From Pseudomonadales bacterium (lineage in GTDB: Bacteria; Pseudomonadota; Gammaproteobacteria; Pseudomonadales; Azotimanducaceae), in contig JAHRVQ010000011.1 in assembly GCA_019090615.1 (NCBI GenBank), forward strand, positions 60,456 to 124,455: DNA of 64,000 nt, given 5' to 3'. Each line of letters begins with the position of its first letter. Within the stretch, counting starts at the first letter, position 1. The notes beneath the pieces are model-generated. The model made no database searches. It worked only from the letters and a program-made list of their open reading frames with translations, and was not told the origin of the DNA. Made by a program: the position numbers and the translations under genes. Positions 1-8,867 of the stretch are shown here, piece by piece.

Positions 1-50
1 GTGCGACTATGCGTAAAAAACTTAAAACTAGTGATGAAGTATGAATTCTT

Positions 51-707
51 TTGATTAGGTTTGACCAGGTTAGTAAGCGCTATCCAGGTGGCCATGAAGC
101 GCTATCAAGGGTGAGTTTTGAGCTCGAAAATAATGAGATGGTGTTTCTTACTGGGCATTCCGGTGCGGGTAAAAGCACCTTGATGAAACTTATTATTATG
201 ATGGAGCGGCCAAGCCAGGGGCAGGTATTTGTTGATGGGGTGAACTTAAATCGGCTCAAAAACCATCACATCCCGGAAATTCGGCGCAATGTGGGCGTGG
301 TATTTCAAAACCATCAATTATTATTTGATCGAAATGTGTTTAATAATGTCGCATTGCCGCTGACTATTGGCGGCTATAAACCGAGGGAAATAGGTCGACG
401 AGTAAGAGCGGCTTTATCAAAAGTTGGTTTGGCAGACAAGGAAAAACAGTTTCCGATTGCGTTGTCAGGCGGCGAACAACAACGGGTAGGTATTGCGCGT
501 GCGGTCGTTAATAAACCCGCAGTTTTGTTGGCTGATGAACCAACCGGAAATTTAGACCCCGCCCTGTCTGAAGAAATTATGAACCTTTTCGGGCAATTTA
601 ATCAGGTTGGAGTAACGGTCATGATAGCGACCCATGATTTAGGCCTGGTTAAACAAATGAGCTATCGTCAGCTTGTTCTTTCGCAAGGAAGATTAAATGC
701 CAAATAA
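51..707 (+). CDS. ftsE: Cell division ATP-binding protein FtsE
   Basis: ATPase subunit of the FtsEX ABC-type complex, which acts at the septal inner membrane and controls peptidoglycan hydrolases during division. The 218 residues show Walker A GHSGAGKS (35-42), the ABC signature LSGGEQQRVG (138-147) and Walker B ending ADEPTGNLD (about 158-169), so the ATPase looks intact. The frame has a stop at 42-44 and no ATG; the TTG at 51 gives MIRFDQVSKRYPGG, which matches the family N-terminus, so TTG is the likely start. ftsX follows with an 11-base overlap, showing one operon. The sequence upstream (1-50) is too short to identify, although ftsY usually sits there. Confidence 0.97.
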   Translation: MIRFDQVSKRYPGGHEALSRVSFELENNEMVFLTGHSGAGKSTLMKLIIMMERPSQGQVFVDGVNLNRLKNHHIPEIRRNVGVVFQNHQLLFDRNVFNNVALPLTIGGYKPREIGRRVRAALSKVGLADKEKQFPIALSGGEQQRVGIARAVVNKPAVLLADEPTGNLDPALSEEIMNLFGQFNQVGVTVMIATHDLGLVKQMSYRQLVLSQGRLNAK

Positions 708-1680
708 GAGTAACCGTCAGTCGAAAGCTGTTTCTGGTGCAAGTACTCACACACATGGCATTGCAGATAAGACAATGGCCTATATCGAAAGCCACCGTAC
801 AATTTGTTTGCAAACATTAGGCAACCTCTGTGGCGTATGGTTAACCTCTTTAATGACCTGGATGGTCATTGGCATTGCATTGGCGCTACCAACGATACTC
901 TATGTGCTATTGGCGAATATTGGTAATTTGGGTGGTGGATGGGACGGCAAACCTCGTATCAGTCTTTATCTTGTTGATCAGATTGAAGAATCCAGGGCAA
1001 AGATTTTACTGAGCACCCTGGCAGCAGATGCGGATTTCGAATCTGTTCGGTATATATCGTCTGCCGATGCGCTGGATGAGTTCCAACGCAATGCAGGCAT
1101 GGGTGATATATTAGCTTCTTTGCCGATGAACCCATTGCCGATTGTTATTGAGCTAGAGCCCGCTGAGCTAACGCCGGCTGAACTTAAACTAAAGGTATTA
1201 CAGTTAGAAACGATGGTCGAGGTGGATTCTATTTCTGTTGATCTGGAATGGATAGAAAGGTTATTTGCGCTGCTCGCATTAGGCGAGAGGTTCGTTGCAA
1301 CGCTGGGCGCTTTTCTTGGTTTGGGTGTTCTGCTGGCTATTGGCAATACCATCCGCTTAGCCATTGAAAACCGCCGGGCAGAAATAGAGATAATAAAATT
1401 GGTCGGCGGTACTGATCGTTATGTTCGGCGTCCTTTTCTTTATCTTGGTTTTTGGTATGGTTTTGGTGGTGCGTTGGTTGCCTGGTCTATGATCAAATTA
1501 AGTTTGTTATTTCTCTCGGGGCCCGTTGAAACGTTGCTGCATTCTTATCAGGAAGTTTTCACGTTGCAGGGTCTGGATATTGCAGAAACACTGGCGCTTA
1601 TGTTTGTCGGGTCCTTGTTGGGGATAATTGGTGCAGCCCTGGCTGTAGGGCGACATTTACATCAGATCAAACCAGGCTAA
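697..1680 (+). CDS. ftsX: Cell division permease-like protein FtsX
   Basis: Membrane partner of FtsE. The 327 residues have a cytoplasmic N-terminal stretch, a first membrane helix near residues 50-75, a large periplasmic domain (about 80-185) that in the family contacts murein hydrolase activators, and three further helices in the C-terminal half, the usual FtsX layout. The motif region ENRRAEIEIIKLVGGT after the second helix is typical of the family's cytoplasmic coupling loop. It overlaps the end of ftsE and the two are surely co-translated. The gene ends just before a 250-base spacer that holds a tandem repeat. Confidence 0.95.
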   Translation: MPNKSNRQSKAVSGASTHTHGIADKTMAYIESHRTICLQTLGNLCGVWLTSLMTWMVIGIALALPTILYVLLANIGNLGGGWDGKPRISLYLVDQIEESRAKILLSTLAADADFESVRYISSADALDEFQRNAGMGDILASLPMNPLPIVIELEPAELTPAELKLKVLQLETMVEVDSISVDLEWIERLFALLALGERFVATLGAFLGLGVLLAIGNTIRLAIENRRAEIEIIKLVGGTDRYVRRPFLYLGFWYGFGGALVAWSMIKLSLLFLSGPVETLLHSYQEVFTLQGLDIAETLALMFVGSLLGIIGAALAVGRHLHQIKPG

Positions 1681-1720
1681 ACTGGAAGCATAACGGGCAT
1701 TCATGGAAGAAAATACGTTG

Positions 1721-1846
1721 GACACCCTTTTGGGCTCAGACTGTTATCCGCTCAGGCTGTTTATTGGCTCAGGCTGTTTATTGGCTCAAGCTGTTTATTG
1801 GCTCAAGCTGTTAATCCGCTCAGGCTGTTTACCTGTAAAGGGTGTC
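1721..1846. repeat. Six-copy 17-bp tandem repeat framed by a perfect 10-bp inverted repeat
   Basis: Between ftsX and rpoH, units close to GGCTCAGGCTGTTTATT run from 1733 to 1833 (starts near 1733, 1750, 1766, 1783, 1800 and 1818; lengths 16-18). The block is flanked exactly by GACACCCTTT (1721-1730) and its reverse complement AAAGGGTGTC (1837-1846), which could close a long hairpin in the rpoH leader. No spacers, so not a CRISPR array. Function unknown. Confidence 0.85.
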
Positions 1847-1927
1847 TATCTATTCGTTCAATTTTTCTAAATTGGAATTCTGCAGCAATGAATGCTAAAA
1901 TCCGCAGCCCGCAAAAATGAGTTGCTT

Positions 1928-2776
1928 ATGAGCACAAATATTCAGCCCATCAATATTTTATCCCCCGGAGGTAATCTGGAGGGGTATATACAGGCTGTCA
2001 ACAGCATAGTCTTGCTGACCATTGAACAGGAAAGAGCGCTGGCAAAGAAGCTTTATTACGATGATGATGTGGAAGCCGCGCGGCAGCTGGTTATGGCACA
2101 TCTTCGGTTTGTTGTTTATATCGCTCGATCCTATTCTGGTTATGGCCTATCCGAGGCGGATTTGATCCAGGAAGGCAACGTAGGATTAATGAAAGCAGTG
2201 AAGCGGTTTAATCCTGAGTTTGGCGTTCGGCTGGTGTCTTTTGCTGTGCATTGGATTAAAGCGGAAATGCATGAATTCATCTTAAAGAACTGGCGTATTG
2301 TTAAGGTGGCGACCACCAAGGCACAGCGTAAATTGTTTTTTAATCTTCGTAGTTCAAAACGACGTTTAGGCTGGATGAATGAAAAAGAGCTTAAATATAT
2401 TGCCAGCGAACTAGGTGTAGAGCCGCATCAGGTTAGGCAAATGGAAGGACGTCTTGCTTCTCAGGATGATGCCTTTGATTCCACAGCTGACGAAGAAGAT
2501 GAATATATGAATCCTTCGCGGTTTTTAGCTGCAGAGGATAATAACCCTGCTGATATTGTTGAACATCAGCGTAAGGTAAGCGGTGAGCAAAAACAACTTC
2601 AGGCAGCTTTTGTTACCCTGGATGCGCGAGCGCAAGAAATTTTACGCCGACGATGGTTATCAGATCGCAGATCTACTTTACATGAACTAGCTGCTGAATT
2701 TGGCGTATCTGCGGAACGAATACGGCAGCTCGAACAAAATGCGATTAAGAAACTTCGTAAACATATTATCCCTTGA
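1928..2776 (+). CDS. rpoH: RNA polymerase heat-shock sigma factor (sigma-32)
   Basis: Sigma factor for heat-shock promoters. Region 2 is clear (RFVVYIARSYSGYGLSEADL, then QEGNVGLMKAV and a tryptophan-containing 2.3-2.4 segment), the RpoH-specific box QRKLFFNLR lies at about residues 133-141, and region 4.2 helix-turn-helix (VSAERIRQLEQNAIKKLRK) ends the protein. I place the start at ATG 1928, giving MSTNIQPINILSPGGNLE, which fits the family; an in-frame ATG at 1892 would add 12 residues with no family support. The 5' region holds the repeat block at 1721-1846, which could affect leader folding. Confidence 0.95.
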   Translation: MSTNIQPINILSPGGNLEGYIQAVNSIVLLTIEQERALAKKLYYDDDVEAARQLVMAHLRFVVYIARSYSGYGLSEADLIQEGNVGLMKAVKRFNPEFGVRLVSFAVHWIKAEMHEFILKNWRIVKVATTKAQRKLFFNLRSSKRRLGWMNEKELKYIASELGVEPHQVRQMEGRLASQDDAFDSTADEEDEYMNPSRFLAAEDNNPADIVEHQRKVSGEQKQLQAAFVTLDARAQEILRRRWLSDRRSTLHELAAEFGVSAERIRQLEQNAIKKLRKHIIP

Positions 2777-2800
2777 TGCGCCGATTATCCTCTGGCTGCT

Positions 2801-3178
2801 ATGCATAACATTATTTTTACCTTGGCAGGATTCAGTGGCCTGGTGGCTGTCGCCCTGGGTGCTTTCGCAGCCCATGGCTTGAAGGGCAAACTGGATCAAC
2901 AGTTGCTGCATGCGTTTGAAACTGGCGTGAACTATCAGATGTTCCATACTCTGGTTTTGCTACAGACCTGTTTTATGATTCAACAGTGGGGCAAAAACTG
3001 GGCGCTTGAGTATGCTAGCTATGCGTTTGCTATGGGGATATTCCTATTTAGTGGCAGCCTGTATCTACTCGCATTGACAAGTATGAAATGGTTAGGCCCG
3101 ATTACCCCGCTTGGCGGGTTATTTTTCATTCTGGGCTGGGCTCTGCTGGCATTGGGGATTTGGCAAAATGCCCATTAA
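2801..3178 (+). CDS. DUF423 small membrane protein (YgdD/TMEM256 type)
   Basis: A 125-residue membrane protein with four predicted hydrophobic helices and the family motif GALGAFAAHGLK-like sequence (ALGAFAAHGLKGKL, residues about 21-34). The biochemical role of this family is unknown. It starts 24 bases after rpoH and its end overlaps the trmB start by 11 bases, so it is probably translated from the same transcript as trmB. Confidence 0.9.
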   Translation: MHNIIFTLAGFSGLVAVALGAFAAHGLKGKLDQQLLHAFETGVNYQMFHTLVLLQTCFMIQQWGKNWALEYASYAFAMGIFLFSGSLYLLALTSMKWLGPITPLGGLFFILGWALLALGIWQNAH

Positions 3179-3893
3179 ATTAGAAAATAAATTCGAAAAT
3201 AATAGCGCAGCGCAACCTGCCAGTAATAAGCAGGAACACCGGCGTCAGGTGAGAAGTTTTGTTATTCGAGAAGGGCGAATAACACCTGGGCAGAAAAGAG
3301 CATTGCTCAAATACTGGCCTGAATATGGGCTCGACGTTGCGGCAGATGGCCTAATATCGGTCGATTCGGTATTTGATAAACAGCAACCCACTGTGTTGGA
3401 AATAGGCTTTGGTATGGGCGATTCGCTGTATGAAATGGCCAGTGGAAATCTTAAGACAAACTTTATCGGGGTTGAAGTTCATCGCCCTGGCATTGGCCAT
3501 CTTATGCAATTAGCGGCCGCTGCGAATTTGAAAAACCTTAAACTATATCGGGCTGATTCGATTGATGTACTTGAGCAAAGCCTGCCCGTTGCCTGTCTCG
3601 ATAAAGTGCAGATATTTTTTCCTGATCCGTGGCATAAGAAAAAACATCATAAACGGCGATTAATTACGCAACCATTTATTGACCTGCTTAGATCCAGATT
3701 AAAACCTGACGGTATTTTACATGTTGCTACTGACTGGGCAGAATATGCCGCTGAAATAAAGGCGCTGATGCAGGCGGAAACACATGCCTGGGATTTATCT
3801 GAAACCCCGCTAAGACCGACCACAAAATATGAGAAACGCGGTATACGGTTAGGCCATGAGGTTTTTGATCTAGCGTTTAAGAAGCGCTGTTAA
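3168..3893 (+). CDS. trmB: tRNA (guanine-N7-)-methyltransferase
   Basis: Makes m7G46 in the variable loop of tRNAs, using S-adenosylmethionine. The methyltransferase fold shows VLEIGFGMGDS (motif I), GVEVHRPGIGHL, the family signature FFPDPWHKKKHHKRRL, and the C-terminal TKYEKRGIRLGHEVFDL motif. The reading frame opens at 3111, but ATG 3168 (MPIKLENKF) avoids a spurious hydrophobic leader read from the DUF423 frame and leaves a compact 241-residue protein. It is followed by a convergent hemW. Confidence 0.95.
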   Translation: MPIKLENKFENNSAAQPASNKQEHRRQVRSFVIREGRITPGQKRALLKYWPEYGLDVAADGLISVDSVFDKQQPTVLEIGFGMGDSLYEMASGNLKTNFIGVEVHRPGIGHLMQLAAAANLKNLKLYRADSIDVLEQSLPVACLDKVQIFFPDPWHKKKHHKRRLITQPFIDLLRSRLKPDGILHVATDWAEYAAEIKALMQAETHAWDLSETPLRPTTKYEKRGIRLGHEVFDLAFKKRC

Positions 3894-3938
3894 ACTGAAT
3901 CGACGCCCGAGCAGACCTGCCGCGTAAAACCTCCCTGG

Positions 3939-3982
3939 CCGAAACTTTTTTTGCCAAACTTTCTTTGCTAGACTTTCCTTTG
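3939..3982. repeat. Three-copy ~15-bp tandem repeat between convergent trmB and hemW
   Basis: Units CCGAAACTTTTTTTG, CCAAACTTTCTTTG and CTAGACTTTCCTTTG follow one another directly in the 120-base spacer. Copies are imperfect. No terminator hairpin is evident in them. Confidence 0.65.
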
Positions 3983-4015
3983 CCAAAAAAGAATATCCAC
4001 TTTAGCAGAGATTAC

Positions 4016-5182
4016 CTAATCGAATAACATGAGTAGGTCATTCAGGTATTGTATACCGAGGGCTGTGGGTATGATTTTGTCGTGCTTTTGTTGCAATAAT
4101 CCTTTGGTCATACCTGCGGTAAGGAAATTTTCTAGTCGAGAAGCATTGAGGCCGGTGCGTTGTTCATAGATGCGCTTAGTGAACCCTTCATTAAGCCGGA
4201 GTGCGTTCATCAAAAACTCCAGGCTGAGTGATTTCTCATCGATGATAGAGGATTTGCATTTTTGTTGCTTGAGATAGTCTTTCGGCGAGCGGGTTTTGGC
4301 CGTTCTAATTATTGCTTCGGCAGAAGAAAGCTTGCCATGTGCACCGGCACCAATCCCGATATAGTCTCCAAACAACCAGTAGTTTACATTATGCTTTGCT
4401 TGCTGGCCGGATTGACTGAAGGCGGAGACTTCATAGCGATGGAATCCATGTTGGGCTAATAAATTGAGACCAGTCTGATAAATTTCCCAAAGTGTATCGT
4501 CTGTAGGCAGCCTGGGTGGCTCATTATAAAACCGTGTATTAGGTTCGATGGTAAGTTGGTACCACGAAATATGCGTTGGTTGAAGCTCGATCGCCTGCTG
4601 GAGGTCGTTAATTGCGTTACTTATTGTCTGCTGGCTTAAGCCGTGCATTAAATCAAGATTAATATTCTTGAACCCAGCCCTGCTGGCATTTTCAAACGCT
4701 GTGGTGATATCGCTGCTTGAGTGTATTCTGCCGAGTAAATTAAGATGCTGATTGTTAAAGCTTTGTCCGCCAAGACTAAGTCGATTAATACCGGCCTGGT
4801 AATAACCGGCAAGTTTTTCGAAGCTGAGCGTACCTGGATTGGCTTCAATGGTTATTTCGATGTTTATTGCGAAGGTTAAATGTTGTTTAAGGCGGTTGAG
4901 TAAATCCTGGATGGCATTTGCGCTGAACAGGCTGGGCGTGCCGCCACCCATAAAAATTGTCTGAATTTCTGGTTTTTCAATTTTTGTTGATTGTTTGTTG
5001 AGCGCCGAGAGGCGCTTGATGTCATCTATCAGGTCTGTTTCGAGGGCGTCAAGGTAAGCGGCTTCAGGTACAGCCCCACTGGTTTCGTGAGAATTAAAAT
5101 CACAGTAGGGACATTTTTTAACGCACCAGGGAAAATGAATATAAAGGGATAGTGGGACATTCATATATTGATTACTGGACAT
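4016..5182 (-). CDS. hemW: Radical SAM heme chaperone HemW
   Basis: HemW (formerly annotated as an oxygen-independent coproporphyrinogen oxidase) binds heme and delivers it to heme proteins. The radical SAM cluster motif is CVKKCPYCDF near residue 20, followed by GGGTPSL and the TIEANPGTL and GINRLSLGGQSF motifs, then the C-terminal HemW domain (MNALRLNEGF). The 388 residues are normal length, and the fourth cysteine motif of true HemN N-termini is not evident. It lies 17 bases downstream of rdgB, the usual pairing, so they are co-transcribed. Confidence 0.95.
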   Translation of the reverse strand: MSSNQYMNVPLSLYIHFPWCVKKCPYCDFNSHETSGAVPEAAYLDALETDLIDDIKRLSALNKQSTKIEKPEIQTIFMGGGTPSLFSANAIQDLLNRLKQHLTFAINIEITIEANPGTLSFEKLAGYYQAGINRLSLGGQSFNNQHLNLLGRIHSSSDITTAFENASRAGFKNINLDLMHGLSQQTISNAINDLQQAIELQPTHISWYQLTIEPNTRFYNEPPRLPTDDTLWEIYQTGLNLLAQHGFHRYEVSAFSQSGQQAKHNVNYWLFGDYIGIGAGAHGKLSSAEAIIRTAKTRSPKDYLKQQKCKSSIIDEKSLSLEFLMNALRLNEGFTKRIYEQRTGLNASRLENFLTAGMTKGLLQQKHDKIIPTALGIQYLNDLLMLFD

Positions 5183-5199
5183 TAATTACTGGTTATTGA

Positions 5200-5799
5200 T
5201 TATAGCTGAGCAAAATGTTGGTCAAATAAGGTGCGAAGTTGTTTGATAGCCTGGGCTCGATGACTGATTTGATTCTTATGCTCGGCAGTTAACTGGGCCG
5301 AAGATTTGTCCAGCGCAGGTACGAAAAATAATGGGTCATAGCCAAAGCCGTTGTCACCACGGGCTGTGGTTAAAATTTCCCCTTCCCAGGTTCCAGATGC
5401 AATAAGGGGCATTGGGTCCAGGGCATGGCGGAGAAATACGATAACGCAACGAAACCTTGCAGTTCTTTGTGCCTGGGAGACACCTTGAAGTTGCTTGAGG
5501 AGCTTGTTGTTATTATCGCTATCGTTGCTTGTTGATCCGGCATATCGGGCAGAGTGTATGCCTGGTTGCCCATTGAGGTAATCAACCTCAATACCTGAGT
5601 CATCGGCAACTGCTGGTAGGCCAGTGATTTCGCAGGTATGACGCGCCTTGATCAGTGCATTTTCAACAAAGCTAAGGCCGGTTTCCGGTGGGCTTTTAAT
5701 ACTAAACTTTGCGGCTGTTAGTATTTCAATTGAGGTCGGTAATATCGTCTGTAGTTCTTTAATTTTCTTGTTATTGTTGCTGGCCAGAACGACTTGCAT
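5200..5799 (-). CDS. rdgB: XTP/dITP pyrophosphatase (RdgB/HAM1)
   Basis: Removes non-canonical purine nucleotides (XTP, dITP, ITP) from the nucleotide pool by hydrolysis to the monophosphate. The N-terminal LASNNNKKIKEL motif binds phosphate, VADDSGIEV and GQPGIHSARYAG carry the catalytic acid and metal residues, and GDNGFGYDPLF and SHRAQA complete the substrate pocket. The 199 residues match the family. It is the middle gene of a - strand run DUF4426, rdgB, hemW with short spacers. Confidence 0.96.
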   Translation of the reverse strand: MQVVLASNNNKKIKELQTILPTSIEILTAAKFSIKSPPETGLSFVENALIKARHTCEITGLPAVADDSGIEVDYLNGQPGIHSARYAGSTSNDSDNNNKLLKQLQGVSQAQRTARFRCVIVFLRHALDPMPLIASGTWEGEILTTARGDNGFGYDPLFFVPALDKSSAQLTAEHKNQISHRAQAIKQLRTLFDQHFAQL

Positions 5800-5809
5800 T
5801 GTAATTACC

Positions 5810-6280
5810 TCAGTAGTATTGGCGCGTGAATTGAATGTTGCAGGTCTGATTCTGCCCAGTCGGTATAATGTTTACCTTAAAAGCCAGTGTGTCGCGCTCA
5901 TCAATTAGCTGATTGGCTAAATAATAAATTGCGCCAGGTTCTATAATTTCATCAAATCGCATAGTAAATAGTTGGTTGAACAGGTTGGTGTTTGTACCTG
6001 CAACGTTGGCTGTGACAGATTTGCCGTTTTGAATAATTGTAATGTTGGTGATAATGCGTCGTTTAGAGCGCGTGATATTGTGTGCCGCTGCCACAGCTGG
6101 CGAAATGAGCAGGCTATTGAAGGTAGTATGATGTATTTCGAAGTTTCGGCAAGATTCAACCTCGGCCCTGGCCGGCATAATTAGCAACACTAGCAGCCCA
6201 GCCGTTAAACAAATTATCAAACAGGCAAAATGTCTAGCTGTGCAAGTTAATCCTGACACTCTAGCTGCGGAATTTGTCAT
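5810..6280 (-). CDS. DUF4426 secreted protein
   Basis: A 156-residue exported protein. The N-terminus has a hydrophobic helix (FACLIICLTAGLLVLLIMPA) with an Ala-rich cleavage region ending ARA near residue 39, then a small beta-rich domain with the pattern EIHHTTFNSLLISPAVA seen in DUF4426 proteins, commonly encoded next to rdgB in pseudomonads. Function is unknown. Ten bases separate it from rdgB and 34 from yggT, so it fits the same operon. Confidence 0.8.
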   Translation of the reverse strand: MTNSAARVSGLTCTARHFACLIICLTAGLLVLLIMPARAEVESCRNFEIHHTTFNSLLISPAVAAAHNITRSKRRIITNITIIQNGKSVTANVAGTNTNLFNQLFTMRFDEIIEPGAIYYLANQLIDERDTLAFKVNIIPTGQNQTCNIQFTRQYY

Positions 6281-6314
6281 CTCGTCAAAGATAGAAGTGG
6301 GCGATTTTTAATGT

Positions 6315-6914
6315 CTACAGGCCTAAAATCATATTTGCGGGGACTTGTAGCATTGCTTTTAGTGGGGGAATGACAAGAATATTTTCTATGACGTTGATGA
6401 CTACAAAAACCAGAATAATGGAAAAATCGATCCCGCCCATTGGTGGCAATAATTTGCGTGCAGGTTGACAGATGGGCTCTACTATCTGGTTTACCAGCGT
6501 TAGCGCTGGATGAGAAGAATGGGGCGCAAGCCAGCTGCTGATAACCATAATAATCAAGGCAAAGAAATATATTTTAAAAATGATAGAAAATAGTGCGAGC
6601 AGCGCCCAGGCAATATATAGCGGAGAAAATAGTGGAAAATTCGCCCCTGAAACCAGAATGATCAAGCTGAGGGCGATCATTTGAATAACAAAAGCGACAC
6701 CTAAGGTTGCGAAATCAACCCCATAGACGGTGGGAAGAAGCGGTCGAAATGGACGAATTGCTGGGTCGGTTATTTTGACGATACCCTGACAAAGAGGATT
6801 ATAGTAATCGGCTCTTGATACCTGCATTAGAAAGCGAAGCATTACCAGAAAGATATAGATGCCAAAAAATGTCTGTATTAGGTAAACGCCGGTATTTGCG
6901 AGACCTTGTGCCAT
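6315..6914 (-). CDS. yggT: YggT family integral membrane protein
   Basis: A membrane protein of about 199 residues with two YGGT repeats: the first ends in NPLCQGIVKITDPAIRPFRP, the second in VNQIVEPICQPARKLLPP. Each repeat has two hydrophobic helices. The frame is open up to 7013, inside proC, but ATG 6914 (MAQGLANTG) begins directly at the first helix and is the likely start. The role is not settled; the gene normally follows proC and yggS, as here. Confidence 0.88.
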   Translation of the reverse strand: MAQGLANTGVYLIQTFFGIYIFLVMLRFLMQVSRADYYNPLCQGIVKITDPAIRPFRPLLPTVYGVDFATLGVAFVIQMIALSLIILVSGANFPLFSPLYIAWALLALFSIIFKIYFFALIIMVISSWLAPHSSHPALTLVNQIVEPICQPARKLLPPMGGIDFSIILVFVVINVIENILVIPPLKAMLQVPANMILGL

Positions 6915-6972
6915 AAAATCTAACCTGTGGAGCTTAAATGTTGGTGAGTTGGATGAATGATTATAGACAAGA

Positions 6973-7797
6973 TCATTCGTCAGATAACTCTTTTGATCGT
7001 TTAAATGCGGCAATGATGGCCTTATCGAATGAATCAGGCAGGCCGGCCTCGATTAGTTGCTCCAATGCGGCCGCAGTGGTGCCCCCTGGCGAGGTTACGT
7101 TAGTGCGCAGTTGTTCTGTGTCTAATTCAGACTCAGAGGCCATTTGAGCGGCACCTAAGGCAGTTTGAAGCACCAGTTTACGACTTACTTCGGTGGATAA
7201 ACCGAGCGCTATTGCAGCATTTTGCATGGCTTCCATCACCAGAAAATAGTATGCCGGGCCACTGCCAGAAATAGCCGTAACAGCGTCCAGGGCATCTTCT
7301 TTTTCAAACCATTCGGTTAAACCCACCGATTGTAAGATCGCCTCTGCGATAGTTTTTTGTGACTCGCTTACCCTGCTGTTAGCAAACAGCCCGGTCATAC
7401 CCTGTTGCACCAGTGCAGGTGTATTAGGCATACAGCGTATAATAGACGTGCTGTCACCGAGCCAATGGGCTAGTGATTTTGTGGTGATACCTGCAGCGAC
7501 ACTGATAAATAGTTTATCCTTTGCCTGGTTTTTCAGCGGCAGGCAGATTTCTTCCATCATATTGGGTTTAACGCATAATACCACCACGTCGGCTTTAACT
7601 ATGGCATTTTTATTGTCTGCCATGGTGGTGATTTGAGCAGGGAGTTGCGCCAGTTGCTCAGCGACTGGGTCAGAGGCGATAATTTGGTCCATTGAGGATT
7701 GATGCTGCTCAGAAGTTGCGCTTTGCAGTGAATTTAGATACCCGCCCATGATGGCCTGGGCAATTTTTCCCGCACCAATAAATGTAGTCGTAGTCAT
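6973..7797 (-). CDS. proC: Pyrroline-5-carboxylate reductase
   Basis: Last step of proline synthesis: reduces pyrroline-5-carboxylate with NAD(P)H. The N-terminal Rossmann motif is FIGAGKIAQAIMGG, and the C-terminal domain has the family signature, including VTAISGSGPAYYF and the segment TNVTSPGGTTAAAL. The 274 residues are full length. It sits between yggS upstream (155-base gap) and yggT downstream. Confidence 0.97.
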   Translation of the reverse strand: MTTTTFIGAGKIAQAIMGGYLNSLQSATSEQHQSSMDQIIASDPVAEQLAQLPAQITTMADNKNAIVKADVVVLCVKPNMMEEICLPLKNQAKDKLFISVAAGITTKSLAHWLGDSTSIIRCMPNTPALVQQGMTGLFANSRVSESQKTIAEAILQSVGLTEWFEKEDALDAVTAISGSGPAYYFLVMEAMQNAAIALGLSTEVSRKLVLQTALGAAQMASESELDTEQLRTNVTSPGGTTAAALEQLIEAGLPDSFDKAIIAAFKRSKELSDE

Positions 7798-7952
7798 ATT
7801 TTACTCTTCTGATTCTGGGTTGTTCTGGTCAATTTAATTTTTTTTAAAATAATGGTTTTTGTCAATGCTGCAGCTTGTTAATAACGGCACTTATCAATCG
7901 TTTTTCTTAAAATAAATGTTCTGGCCCTTCTATGGAGGACGCATTCTGTGCA

Positions 7953-8729
7953 TCAAGTTGTCGGGGTTCTAGCACCGAATATTGCAGTGCCAATTCGGAG
8001 TATGGTCGTGCCTTCAGAGATTGCTGCCTCAAGGTCAGCGGACATGCCCATTGATAGTTGATCAAACTGAGGCAGATCAAATTTTTCATTGATGGACTGT
8101 TTGAGTTGTCTCAGACGCATGAAAGCTTCTCGTTGTTTGAAGGTGTCCTGGTTTGGGCTAGGGATCGTCATTAGGCCACGTAAACAAAGCCTTTCTAAAC
8201 CCTGGGTCGATTCGATGAAGGGTGCTACTTCTTCTACTAATAAACCGGCCTTAGTGTTTTCCCGATCAATATTTACCTGCAATAATGTATTAATAGGCAG
8301 CATTGATGCGGGTCTCTGATTATGCAGCCGTAATGCGATTTTGCTGCTGGCTAAGGTATGGACCCAAGCGAAATGTTCGGCAATTACGCGGGTTTTATTG
8401 GATTGAATAGCGCCGATGAAATGCCATATAACTTTGCCAGATGGCTTACAGGCATTATCTTGAACGGCTTTTCCCTGATGCTCCCGCTTGCTATGTGTAT
8501 CGGTTATATGGGCCTCGACGAGAGGAATTTTTGTTAGTGCTTCCTGCAGGTAATTTTCACCGAAATCAAATTGATTGTGGTTTAACGCATCTATCATCAT
8601 TTGCGCAGGTTTGGTTTTACTAACCGCCAGCAGTTTTATCTCAGCGGGGTCGCGGCCGCTTTGATAACATGCATGGGCAATTCTGGCATTCACCCTGTCC
8701 AGATTCGTTTTAATGGTTAAGTCTGTCAC
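7953..8729 (-). CDS. yggS: Pyridoxal phosphate homeostasis protein YggS/PROSC
   Basis: PLP-binding protein of the alanine racemase N-terminal fold, without catalytic activity known, that buffers pyridoxal phosphate. Visible motifs are LLAVSKTKP (PLP lysine), FGENYLQEA, WHFIGAIQSNKTR, LLQVNIDRENTKAG, LRGLMTIP and LSMGMSADLEAAI near the C-terminus with IRIGTAIFG. The start is GTG at 8729. A block at about residues 68-95 (HITDTHSKREHQGKAVQDNA) looks like an insert relative to shorter homologues. Divergent from pilT across a 138-base promoter region. Confidence 0.95.
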   Translation of the reverse strand: MTDLTIKTNLDRVNARIAHACYQSGRDPAEIKLLAVSKTKPAQMMIDALNHNQFDFGENYLQEALTKIPLVEAHITDTHSKREHQGKAVQDNACKPSGKVIWHFIGAIQSNKTRVIAEHFAWVHTLASSKIALRLHNQRPASMLPINTLLQVNIDRENTKAGLLVEEVAPFIESTQGLERLCLRGLMTIPSPNQDTFKQREAFMRLRQLKQSINEKFDLPQFDQLSMGMSADLEAAISEGTTILRIGTAIFGARTPTT

Positions 8730-8867
8730 TATTTGAATTGTTTATTTTTTGGATAATAATATTAATTATAAGTTAAGCGTTTGATGATTGTGGCGTACTT
8801 GTCTATATGTTTACCTGTCGTAGCTATGTCATTGTATTAAAAACGTAACGTTGAGGAAGGTCTGCAA

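Noticed and set aside
978..1364. 128-codon open frame on the - strand
   Set aside because: Serine/alanine-rich shadow of ftsX with no domain.
1733..1833. Possible CRISPR array
   Set aside because: Units are contiguous with no unique spacers and no cas genes nearby.
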